In this document: one piece after another, positions 5,936 through 13,474 of the stretch | Numbering within the stretch: position 1 is the stretch's first letter | Layout of the letters: each line of letters starts with the position of its first letter | NCBI GenBank assembly: GCA_017556145.1 | Contig: JAFZCU010000174.1 | Coordinates: 1 to 48,907, forward strand | Direction: 5' to 3' | Length of the DNA stretch: 48,907 nucleotides | From: Prevotella sp. | Lineage (GTDB): Bacteria > Bacteroidota > Bacteroidia > Bacteroidales > Bacteroidaceae | Program-made: the position numbers and the translations under genes | The notes under the pieces: model-generated | Told to the model about the DNA's origin: nothing | The model's input: only the letters and a program-made list of their open reading frames with translations | Database searches by the model: none

Positions 5936-6850
5936 TTAAAAATGGCTATTCAGATTGTGTAGTTGCTTTTCGAGATTATCCATGTCCGCATCCAGCTTCT
6001 GCATGGTAATTTTGGCGTAAATCTGCGTGGTCGTGATGTTGGTATGTCCCAGAATCCGACTCACGCTCTCTATAGGCATCCCTTTGGTGATTGCCAGAAC
6101 GGCAAAGCTGTGCCGGGCACAGTGCATCGTGATATGCTTTGTCACCCCTATCTCCTGCATGACTTTCAGGATGCGCTTCGCCATCATCCGGTATTCCATC
6201 GAGGCGAACACGTTTTTCTCGCCTGGCTTCTGGTAGCGGCGGAGAATGCGAAGCGGAATATCAAGCAACCTGACCTGATAGGCTACTTTCGTCTTGTGCC
6301 GTTGTGAGACGATCCATGTGGCGCCGTTAATCTCCTTGACGTCAGACGAACTCAGTTTCTTCAGGTCGATATACGACAATCCTGTAAAGGCTGCGAAAAC
6401 GAAGACATCACGCGCGTAGCTCAGTTGCGGTTTGTCGAAATGGTGGGTGATGAGCCGTTCAAGTTCCTCCTCCGTCAGGTATTCCCTGGGGCGGATGTTC
6501 TTGGCAATGTGGAAGCCGGCAAATGGATTCCACGAGAGGACACCTCGCCAACAGGCTCTGGTAACAACGCCCTTGAGCTGTTGACAGGTGAGCCAGACCG
6601 TTCCGCCACGCAGGCCTTTGTCAGCACTCAGGTAGATACTGAAATCGTGGATAAACTGCGGCGTAAGACGCTCCATCGGTATATCCTCCACCCCATATCG
6701 CTCTCTGAGGAATCTTGCTACGTAATCCCTCCCCATTTTCATGGCCTTGAAGGTATTTTCCGAGCAATCCTTTCCGATACGGTTTTGAAGACGATTCAAG
6801 TCTTCGCTAAAAACCGTTAATAATGTGTTTACATGCTGTTCCATGTTCAT
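5936..6850 (-). CDS. Tyrosine recombinase/integrase (IntDOT-like)
   Basis: 304 residues: an N-terminal core-binding (SAM-like) domain (about 1-115) and a C-terminal catalytic domain. The HxxR box is HCARHSFAVL (Arg246), the second His box is LGHTNITTTQ, and the nucleophile is Tyr278 in QIYAKI. The usual first catalytic Arg is replaced by Ser159 in TGLSYIDL, a known feature of the CTnDOT integrase and many Bacteroidota recombinases. There is no N-terminal arm-binding domain, so the protein is shorter than mobile-element integrases of about 400 residues. This is more like an invertase or resolvase-type Xer relative. The gene points away from susC and is bracketed by exact 16-bp inverted repeats at 5902 and 7001, which suggests that it inverts its own segment. 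Confidence 0.9.
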   Translation of the reverse strand: MNMEQHVNTLLTVFSEDLNRLQNRIGKDCSENTFKAMKMGRDYVARFLRERYGVEDIPMERLTPQFIHDFSIYLSADKGLRGGTVWLTCQQLKGVVTRACWRGVLSWNPFAGFHIAKNIRPREYLTEEELERLITHHFDKPQLSYARDVFVFAAFTGLSYIDLKKLSSSDVKEINGATWIVSQRHKTKVAYQVRLLDIPLRILRRYQKPGEKNVFASMEYRMMAKRILKVMQEIGVTKHITMHCARHSFAVLAITKGMPIESVSRILGHTNITTTQIYAKITMQKLDADMDNLEKQLHNLNSHF

Positions 6851-7000
6851 GACTATTTAGATTACCATTATTCCACCCCAATCTCTAAATAATATAGAGA
6901 CGTACAGCGTCTACGCGCGTACTTTATTAATTATTAAGGGCCGTGATGAAATGTGGTAATTTTGCATATTTACATTTTCACGGCATAAAGATACTTATTA

Positions 7001-7016
7001 AACGCACAAGTATGAA
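7001..7016. repeat. Right 16-bp inverted repeat flanking the recombinase gene
   Basis: AACGCACAAGTATGAA, the exact reverse complement of 5902-5917. It lies 150 nt upstream of the recombinase start and immediately before the duplicated susC leader. Just inside it, TATCTTTA on the reverse strand (6993-6986) is a weak -7 candidate for the recombinase. TAATTTTG (6957-6964) is a possible rightward -7 element. Confidence 0.75.
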
Positions 7017-7341
7017 TTTTAGTAAACCAAATTGCAATTTTTAACTCTTTCTAACTAAATTTAGTGTGCCACTATGAGGCGATAGGTTTACAGCGCATAA
7101 TGCCGCATCTTTATGGAATGGATAGCTTTTTTAACGTATTATCCTTTTTGTGTTGTTACATTTGCCGGAAATGTTACATGTTACAAAGTGCTTGTTACAA
7201 AAGACAAAGCGCGGGTGTTAATTTTATAATAACTTTGCAGCCGAATATGTGTACCCAAGCCGTAATGAATCCGACTTACATAGTGCACTTGGCGAATTTC
7301 AGTAAACCAATATAATATTTTAACATTTTCTAACTAATTAA
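7014..7341 (+). repeat. Imperfect duplication of the susC 5' leader
   Basis: Copy 1 (7014-7061) and copy 2 (7294-7341) share GAATTT, AGTAAACCAA, an AT-rich stretch, TTAAC and TTTCTAACTAA in the same order. Copy 2 directly precedes the susC start; copy 1 begins inside the right inverted repeat. About 230 bp carrying the likely susC promoter separates them. Confidence 0.5.
7155..7237 (+). promoter_or_regulatory. susC operon promoter with upstream GTTACA repeats
   Basis: TAACTTTG at 7230-7237 matches the -7 consensus, leaving a leader of about 110 nt before the susC ATG. The -33 position (near 7206) is AAAG and not TTTG, as expected for an activator-dependent promoter. Upstream, GTTACA occurs four times (7155, 7173, 7180, 7194), suitable for a polysaccharide-sensing activator such as a hybrid two-component regulator. 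No such regulator gene is in the window. Confidence 0.5.
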
Positions 7342-7354
7342 AATTAATTAAAGT

Positions 7355-10300
7355 ATGTGGAATTTTAAATCACAAAAGCTCTCGGCTTTGTTGTTTCTGT
7401 TCCTGCTCTGTTTGTTCCCCATGGGAGCAATGGCTCAGGGCGTCGTAAAGGGAACGGTAAATGATGAGGCTGGTGAACCGGTCATCGGTGCCACCATCAA
7501 AGTACAGGGTACCAACGAAGGTGCGATTACCGATTTCAACGGTAACTTTAGTATTCAGGCTGCCAGCAATGCAACCCTGAGAATTACGTATGTCGGCTAC
7601 GAGTCCCAGGACGTCAACGTCAATGGACGTAGCAACATCAACATCGTACTGAAGGAAGACAACACGACGCTGAACGACGTTGTGGTCATCGGTTACGGTA
7701 CGATGAAGAAGAAGCTGGTGACAGGTGCTACTGTTCAGGTGAAGGGTGATGACATCGCCAAGCTGAACACCACCAATGCACTCGAGGCCATGCAGAGCCA
7801 GACTCCTGGTGTGCAGATCACCCAGAGTTCTTCTCAGCCTGGTAAGGGCTACAAGGTTTACATCCGTGGTATCGGTACCACAGGTAATGCCACACCGCTC
7901 TATGTTATCGACGGTGTAGCTGGTGGTAGCCTTGACGGTATCAACCCGAACGATATCGAGAGCATCGACGTGCTGAAGGATGCTGCTTCGGCTGCCATCT
8001 ACGGTGCACGTGCTGCTAACGGTGTGATCCTGGTTACAACCAAGCAGGGTAAGGCTGGTAAGGTGGAACTCACCTACAATGGCGCCATGGGTTGGTCAAA
8101 CGCCTACAAGCGTCCGCAGCTGCTCAATGCCAAGCAGTACATGACCATCATTGATGAGTACACCTTCAACACTTCTGGTCAGAAGATGGATTGGGCCGGC
8201 TATGTTCCTGCCGACATTCTGAACAAGGTTGCTAATGGTTGGGAAGGCACTGACTGGTGGGGCGCATTTGAGAATAAGAATGCCGTACAGCAGAATCATT
8301 CTGTAACCCTGACCGGTGGTACAGACCGCAGTAAGTTCGCTATGTCTTACACCTATACTGGTAATGAAGGTATCATGGGTGCTGACAGAGCTTCTTACTA
8401 CAAGCGTCACACCGTCCGCCTCAACAGCGACCACGTGCTCCTGAAAGCCAAGGACTTCGATGCCATCACCATCGGTGAGAACATCTCAATCGGTTACAGC
8501 AAGAATCACGACCTGGCTGAGGGCGGTATGTACTGGAGCTATATCCACAGCCTGCTGCAGACTTGTCCGCTTGTTCCACAGTACGCTGACAATGGCGACA
8601 TCTATTATTATCAGGACTTTGAAGGAGACAGCCCAGTTAAATATGGTAAGGGCTGGAACGCTTCTTTGTTCAGCAACCCATGGGAGAACCTCGAAAAGGG
8701 TGGTTTCGGTTCTATGGCAGAGAGCCGCAGCATCAATACCGCCGCTACTGCTTTCCTGATCATTCAGCCTATCAAGGGTCTGAGACTCCGTTCTCAGTTC
8801 AACTATAATTGGAATTCTGGTGGCTATCGCAGCTATGGTGAGCCGGTATCTTCTGGTTATGGTAATGCCACATCTCCTGTATATAATGTAAGCCAGAACG
8901 CTTGGTTGAGTACAGGTTGGTCAGTTGAAAATACCCTGACTTATGATCTTCCTATTTTCTCTGGTCATAAGATCAGCGCTATGGTCGGTCAGACTTTCCA
9001 GAGCAGCGCTTGGAGCTTTAACGTTGGCGGAGATAACAAGGTTAACTATGGCGAGCAGCTCGCAACACTGAAGGGTTGGGATTCTGCATGGCTGTCTAAT
9101 TTCAGCACAGACCTCGGCAATGCCCATCTGAATGGTAAGCCCAATGATGAGGAATATCTCGCTTCTTGGTTCGGCCGTCTGACTTGGGACTACAACGAGA
9201 AGTATATGGCTACCGTTACCATGCGTTACGATGGTTCAAGTATTTTCACGGATGGTAAACGTTGGGGTGTCTTCCCATCTGTATCTGCAGGTTGGGTAAT
9301 CAGCAATGAGCCATTCATGTCAAGCACCAACAGCTGGATGGACTTCTTGAAGATCCGCGCATCTTGGGGTCAGAACGGTAACTGTTCTATCGATAAGTAT
9401 CAGTATCTGGCTACCATCGCTCTGTCAGGCGACGCTGGCGACAGCGGTTACAAGTTCGGTTCAGACATGGCTACCTCTGTTGCTGCTAAACCAAACGTAG
9501 GTGCTTATGCAAACATCGTACCGAATCCTGACCTGACTTGGGAAACTTCTGAGCAGCTCGACTTAGGTTTCGACGCCCGTTTCCTCAACAACCGTTTAGG
9601 CTTGAACTTCGACTGGTATAAGAAGACCACGAAGGACTGGCTGATCTCAGGTAACCTGCTTGCTGTATATGGTACCAATCCTGCTGCCATCAATGGTGGT
9701 GATGTGGAGAACACTGGTATTGAGATCGCCCTTACTTGGAACGACAAGATCGGTAGGGACCTCAGCTACAACATCGGCGTGAACTTTGCTACCAATAAGA
9801 ATAAGGTAACCCGTATCGCTAACGACAACCACTATATCAATGGTGATAGCGGTGTGCTCTCACAGGGTACTGAGTACTGCTACCGTGCTGAGGAAGGCTA
9901 TCCTATCGGTTACTTCTATGGCATGTCTTACAGCGGTATCTGGCAGAATCAGGAGCAGATTGACGCTGCCCGTAAAGCCGGCAAGGCTGTTCTTGACAAC
10001 GCACAGCCTGGTGACTGCATCTGGGATGACTGGAATGGTGATGGTGTGCTCACCTATGCAGAAGGTGAAGATTGTGACCGTCATGAGATCGGTAATCCTA
10101 ACCCCGATATCATGCTGGGTGTTAACCTCGGCTTGAGCTACAAGGGCTTCGACTTCGCTATCAACGGTGCCGGTGCATTCGGTCAGCAGATCATGCGTTC
10201 ATACCGTTCATTCAGTGACGCTCCTTATCAGAACTATGATACCACGATCCTGAACCGTTGGGTTGGTGAAGGTTCTACAAACGAGCAGCCACGCATTTCA

Positions 10301-10597
10301 AGTACTGGTAGTGAGAATACCAACTGGGTATCTACCCGTTATATGGAGGATGCAGACTACTTCAAGATCAAGACTGTAACCCTCGGTTACGACTTCAAGA
10401 ACATCTGGAAGGGTTGCCCATTCCAGCAGCTCCGCTTCTATGTTCAGGCTCAGAACCTCTACACCTTCACCGGTTACACCGGCCTCGATCCTGAGGTAGG
10501 TAACAATGCAGGTGGTCGTGGTTGGGCTTCTGGTATCGACCTGGGTCTCTACCCGCCGTCTCGTACATATTTGGTAGGTGCAAGTATTAAATTCTAA
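7355..10597 (+). CDS. susC: SusC-family TonB-dependent outer-membrane transporter
   Basis: 1080 residues, imports oligosaccharides across the outer membrane with its SusD partner using TonB energy. A signal peptide (about 1-27, ending GAMAQG) is followed by the carboxypeptidase-D-like domain (GVVKGTVNDEAGEPVIGATI..., about 29-110), the TonB-box region NDVVVIGYGTM, the plug domain (ALEAMQSQTPGVQI...YVIDGVAGG...DAASAAIYGARAANGV) and a long barrel ending in the aromatic residue of GASIKF. It is full length. It is first in an operon with susD (15 nt gap) and a surface lipoprotein. Given the surrounding enzymes the cargo is probably decorated xylo-oligosaccharides. Confidence 0.97.
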   Translation: MWNFKSQKLSALLFLFLLCLFPMGAMAQGVVKGTVNDEAGEPVIGATIKVQGTNEGAITDFNGNFSIQAASNATLRITYVGYESQDVNVNGRSNINIVLKEDNTTLNDVVVIGYGTMKKKLVTGATVQVKGDDIAKLNTTNALEAMQSQTPGVQITQSSSQPGKGYKVYIRGIGTTGNATPLYVIDGVAGGSLDGINPNDIESIDVLKDAASAAIYGARAANGVILVTTKQGKAGKVELTYNGAMGWSNAYKRPQLLNAKQYMTIIDEYTFNTSGQKMDWAGYVPADILNKVANGWEGTDWWGAFENKNAVQQNHSVTLTGGTDRSKFAMSYTYTGNEGIMGADRASYYKRHTVRLNSDHVLLKAKDFDAITIGENISIGYSKNHDLAEGGMYWSYIHSLLQTCPLVPQYADNGDIYYYQDFEGDSPVKYGKGWNASLFSNPWENLEKGGFGSMAESRSINTAATAFLIIQPIKGLRLRSQFNYNWNSGGYRSYGEPVSSGYGNATSPVYNVSQNAWLSTGWSVENTLTYDLPIFSGHKISAMVGQTFQSSAWSFNVGGDNKVNYGEQLATLKGWDSAWLSNFSTDLGNAHLNGKPNDEEYLASWFGRLTWDYNEKYMATVTMRYDGSSIFTDGKRWGVFPSVSAGWVISNEPFMSSTNSWMDFLKIRASWGQNGNCSIDKYQYLATIALSGDAGDSGYKFGSDMATSVAAKPNVGAYANIVPNPDLTWETSEQLDLGFDARFLNNRLGLNFDWYKKTTKDWLISGNLLAVYGTNPAAINGGDVENTGIEIALTWNDKIGRDLSYNIGVNFATNKNKVTRIANDNHYINGDSGVLSQGTEYCYRAEEGYPIGYFYGMSYSGIWQNQEQIDAARKAGKAVLDNAQPGDCIWDDWNGDGVLTYAEGEDCDRHEIGNPNPDIMLGVNLGLSYKGFDFAINGAGAFGQQIMRSYRSFSDAPYQNYDTTILNRWVGEGSTNEQPRISSTGSENTNWVSTRYMEDADYFKIKTVTLGYDFKNIWKGCPFQQLRFYVQAQNLYTFTGYTGLDPEVGNNAGGRGWASGIDLGLYPPSRTYLVGASIKF

Positions 10598-10612
10598 TTC
10601 GACAAATAAGTT

Positions 10613-12559
10613 ATGAAGAAATATATTTTATCATCGTTAGCTGTTTTGTCAGCAGCTACTATGTTCACATCCTGTAACGATATGCTGGACACTGATCCGC
10701 GTGTTACAGAGTTGACTGCTGCTACATTCCCTGGCAAGCCTGGAGATGTAGAGGCATTGAATGCAGCTACCTATAGTATCATGAATACGCTGGGTGGCGG
10801 CGACCAAAGTGGTATCTTGAATAATCCTTTCTACTGGTGGTCACTCATGTCTGACGACTGCTACGGAAGTGGCGGTCTGCAGGACAATGTGGCTAAGTCG
10901 CTGCATCATTTCACAACTGCAAGTGCTAACCAGTATGAGCAGGATTTCATCCTTCTCTATGGTGGTATCTCACGTGCCAACAACCAGATTGAGACCATCG
11001 ACAATGTTCAGTGGACCGAGGCTCAGAAGGCTCAGCGCAATCAGCTGCTCGGTGAGGGTTATTTCATGCGTGGTTTCTATACGCTCCTTCTTACCCAGAT
11101 GTACGGCGATGTACCCCTGATTACCTCTACCGTTATTACTGACGAGATGCTGGAGCAGGTAAGTGCTGAGGAAGTTATCTACCCGCAGATTCTTTCAGAC
11201 TTCGTTTCTGCCAAGAATCTCATGAAGCCGGAGAGAGCTAACGGTTCAGGTCATGCTGACAAGTATGCTGCCGAGGCTTTCATTGCACGCGCCTATATGT
11301 TCTGGGCAGGCTTCTACAAGGGTGTCGGTGAGTTGGCTACTGGTGATGCAACGATCGAACTTGTAGAACAGGAGGGTTGCACCGAGGGTTCTCTTAATAA
11401 AGCTAAAGTTACAGATTATCTTAGGGACATCGTAGCTAATGGTGGTTACAAGCTCTGTGAGGACTTCCGTTCACTCTGGCAGTATTCTAACAGTCTGCTT
11501 TGGGATGAGGCTCACGATGGTCCAGATGGTGGCAATGCTGAAGGCACTCATGCATATGCTTTCATCGCTGACATGAAGCGAGAGAATTGCTTTGACCAGC
11601 CTGGTATGGGTAACGGTAACACCGAGGAAATCTTCCAGATTCAGTTCATGAACGCTTCTAACTGGAACATTAGTGGTACATACAACAATGCGCGTATGTA
11701 TTCAAACTACCTCTCTTGCTTCTGGGGCCTTCGTAACGGTGCTACCAATGACAATGGTCGTCGCGACAAGACATATCCGTTCAACCAGGGTTGGGGTCAG
11801 GGTACACCTTCCTGCAATCTTTGGGATGACTGGACAGATGCTGAGAGAAATGGTGGTACGAATTCTTATACTGACATTCGTAAGCTCGCTTCTCTGATCG
11901 ACCTTGATAATGAGCTCGAGGGCTATACCTACGAGAAGGACGACAACGAGGAGTCTGGCTATGCTGTCAAGAAGTATGCTGATGTAAACCTTGATGCTTG
12001 CGCTAAGGACAACAATTCTTGGTGGTCAATGTGCGATGGCTATACTGGCAGTTCGCTTGCTAATGAGCAGCAGGGTGACCACTTCGAGGATTACTACCTG
12101 ATGCGTTATGCTGACGTGCTGCTGATGTTGACCGAGCTTACTGGTGATGCTCAGTACATGAACCTGGTTCAGCGTCGTGCTGGTGTTCCTGAGACAGGTT
12201 ACTCTTTGGCAAACGTTCAGAACGAGCGTCGCTGGGAGTTCGCATTGGAAGGTCTGCGTTTCAACGATATGCGTCGTTGGTCGGGTAAAGACAATCACAG
12301 CGAGAACTCATACGCCGCTAAGGCTCTTCAGGCTCAGAACGGTAAGATGATTGTATGCTATGGTCAGAAGGGTTCTAAGGTTCCTATGAAGCACATGACC
12401 ATTGATAATAATGGATGGGCTAAGCGTTATGCTGATACCAAAGGTTTCTTGCCGAAGCCTCAGCGTCAGATTACTTTGATGACTGGTAAGTTGAAGCAGA
12501 ATCCTGGATGGGATGAGAACGCTTCTCCTGCAGAGTACACATATAAAGTTCTTTATTAA
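10613..12559 (+). CDS. susD: SusD/RagB-family outer-membrane glycan-binding lipoprotein
   Basis: 648 residues. The signal peptide ends in a lipobox (MFTSC, Cys21), so the protein is lipid-anchored. N-terminal NDMLDTDPR and the helical TPR-like fold signatures (RGFYTLLLTQMYGDVPLIT, then AEAFIARAYMFWAG and FEDYYLMRYADVLLMLTE) are typical. The C-terminal part contains NERRWEFALEGLRFNDMRRW, which is strongly conserved in the family. It forms the lid of the SusC transporter and binds the glycan. It lies 15 nt after susC and is about 100 residues longer than the archetype SusD, as in many complex-glycan loci. Confidence 0.96.
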   Translation: MKKYILSSLAVLSAATMFTSCNDMLDTDPRVTELTAATFPGKPGDVEALNAATYSIMNTLGGGDQSGILNNPFYWWSLMSDDCYGSGGLQDNVAKSLHHFTTASANQYEQDFILLYGGISRANNQIETIDNVQWTEAQKAQRNQLLGEGYFMRGFYTLLLTQMYGDVPLITSTVITDEMLEQVSAEEVIYPQILSDFVSAKNLMKPERANGSGHADKYAAEAFIARAYMFWAGFYKGVGELATGDATIELVEQEGCTEGSLNKAKVTDYLRDIVANGGYKLCEDFRSLWQYSNSLLWDEAHDGPDGGNAEGTHAYAFIADMKRENCFDQPGMGNGNTEEIFQIQFMNASNWNISGTYNNARMYSNYLSCFWGLRNGATNDNGRRDKTYPFNQGWGQGTPSCNLWDDWTDAERNGGTNSYTDIRKLASLIDLDNELEGYTYEKDDNEESGYAVKKYADVNLDACAKDNNSWWSMCDGYTGSSLANEQQGDHFEDYYLMRYADVLLMLTELTGDAQYMNLVQRRAGVPETGYSLANVQNERRWEFALEGLRFNDMRRWSGKDNHSENSYAAKALQAQNGKMIVCYGQKGSKVPMKHMTIDNNGWAKRYADTKGFLPKPQRQITLMTGKLKQNPGWDENASPAEYTYKVLY

Positions 12560-12578
12560 TTTATAATAAGTAAATAAG

Positions 12579-13331
12579 ATGAAAAAAATATTATTTTTGC
12601 TCGTTGCCGCAGTTTGCTCTTTTGCTGCTTGCGATCCTATTCATGAGGATATCAGCAATAACAGTAAAATTACTGCTGACGAGCTCAAGGCAAAGACCAC
12701 TATCTCCGTTGATCAGGCCAATGGTCAGAATGGTAATGTTATTACCTGTCAGACCTCAGCAGCAGTCAATGCTGTGTGGAACATTGGTGGCAAGGAATTT
12801 ATTGGTAATTTTGCAAAGAAGAAAATGAAGCTCGGTGAGCATAAGGTAATTCTGACTGCTCTTTGTGCCGATGGTACCGTGCTGAAGGATAGCGCTATTA
12901 TCAATTGTCAGGTAATCACCGACCCACTTGAGAAGATTTATATCTATGGCGATCCCAAAAAGGAACAAGAACCAGCAGTTCTCGGCCCTGGTGATGCTGC
13001 TGCAGGACGCTTCAGTGATAATGAAGGTAAGTTCTTCCCATACATTTCTGATGATGTTTACTTTGGTAAAAAGACGCTTATCTTTGAAATTATTGCTGCA
13101 GAAGAGGGTAAATTCATTTGGGGTGACGATTTTGGCTGTACTTGCCGCGTAATGAACGGTTGGTGGAGCACTGCTTATGAGGATAACTACCCTCTATCTG
13201 TAGGTTTGTGGGAACTTCCCATCACTGATCAGATGGCTGCTGAGTGCGCTAGGGGTGGTGAAGGCCGTGACTTAGACATCTTGATGACACGTGGTTCTGT
13301 AACTATCAAGTCCGTATACTACGAGGAATAA
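12579..13331 (+). CDS. Surface glycan-binding lipoprotein (SusE/F position)
   Basis: 250 residues. The signal peptide ends FAAC (Cys18) followed by Asp-Pro. The mature protein begins with an Ig/PKD-like region (ITADELKAKTTISVDQANG, then CQTSAAVNAVWNIGGK) and a C-terminal beta-rich domain rich in Trp and Tyr (FIWGDDFGCTCRVMNGWW), residues often used to stack on sugars. It is third in the susCD operon, 19 nt after susD, and is followed by a strong terminator. The position and anchoring fit a surface glycan-binding protein. The sequence does not match a carbohydrate-binding family I can name. Confidence 0.8.
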   Translation: MKKILFLLVAAVCSFAACDPIHEDISNNSKITADELKAKTTISVDQANGQNGNVITCQTSAAVNAVWNIGGKEFIGNFAKKKMKLGEHKVILTALCADGTVLKDSAIINCQVITDPLEKIYIYGDPKKEQEPAVLGPGDAAAGRFSDNEGKFFPYISDDVYFGKKTLIFEIIAAEEGKFIWGDDFGCTCRVMNGWWSTAYEDNYPLSVGLWELPITDQMAAECARGGEGRDLDILMTRGSVTIKSVYYEE

Positions 13332-13355
13332 TCATTCCTAATAGGTATAATTAAT

Positions 13356-13390
13356 AAAGAGGGCATATCATTTTGATGTGCCCTCTTTTT
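13356..13390 (+). terminator. Intrinsic terminator of the susCD operon
   Basis: AGAGGGCATATCA pairs with TGATGTGCCCTCT around a 4-nt TTTT loop, directly followed by a T run (13386-13390). It lies 25 nt after the lipoprotein stop. Confidence 0.85.
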
Positions 13391-13419
13391 ATGTGGTTAT
13401 TAAGTTTTTCAGGAAAAAG

Positions 13420-13451
13420 TTTGGGGATTCTAAATATTGTTACTACCTTTG
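13420..13451 (+). promoter_or_regulatory. Promoter of the DUF6057/haem-motif operon
   Basis: TTTG (13420-13423), a 20-nt spacer and TACCTTTG (13444-13451) form a consensus Bacteroidota promoter. The ATG at 13475 lies 23 nt downstream. This shows that the longer upstream-extended frame (from 13373) is not the real start. Confidence 0.8.
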
Positions 13452-13474
13452 CAGCGAAAAGAAGCACAACAAAT

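Noticed and set aside
13373-13474. Upstream-extended start of the first DUF6057-like gene
   Set aside because: The extension begins inside the susCD terminator and crosses a consensus promoter (13420-13451), so the start at 13475 is used.
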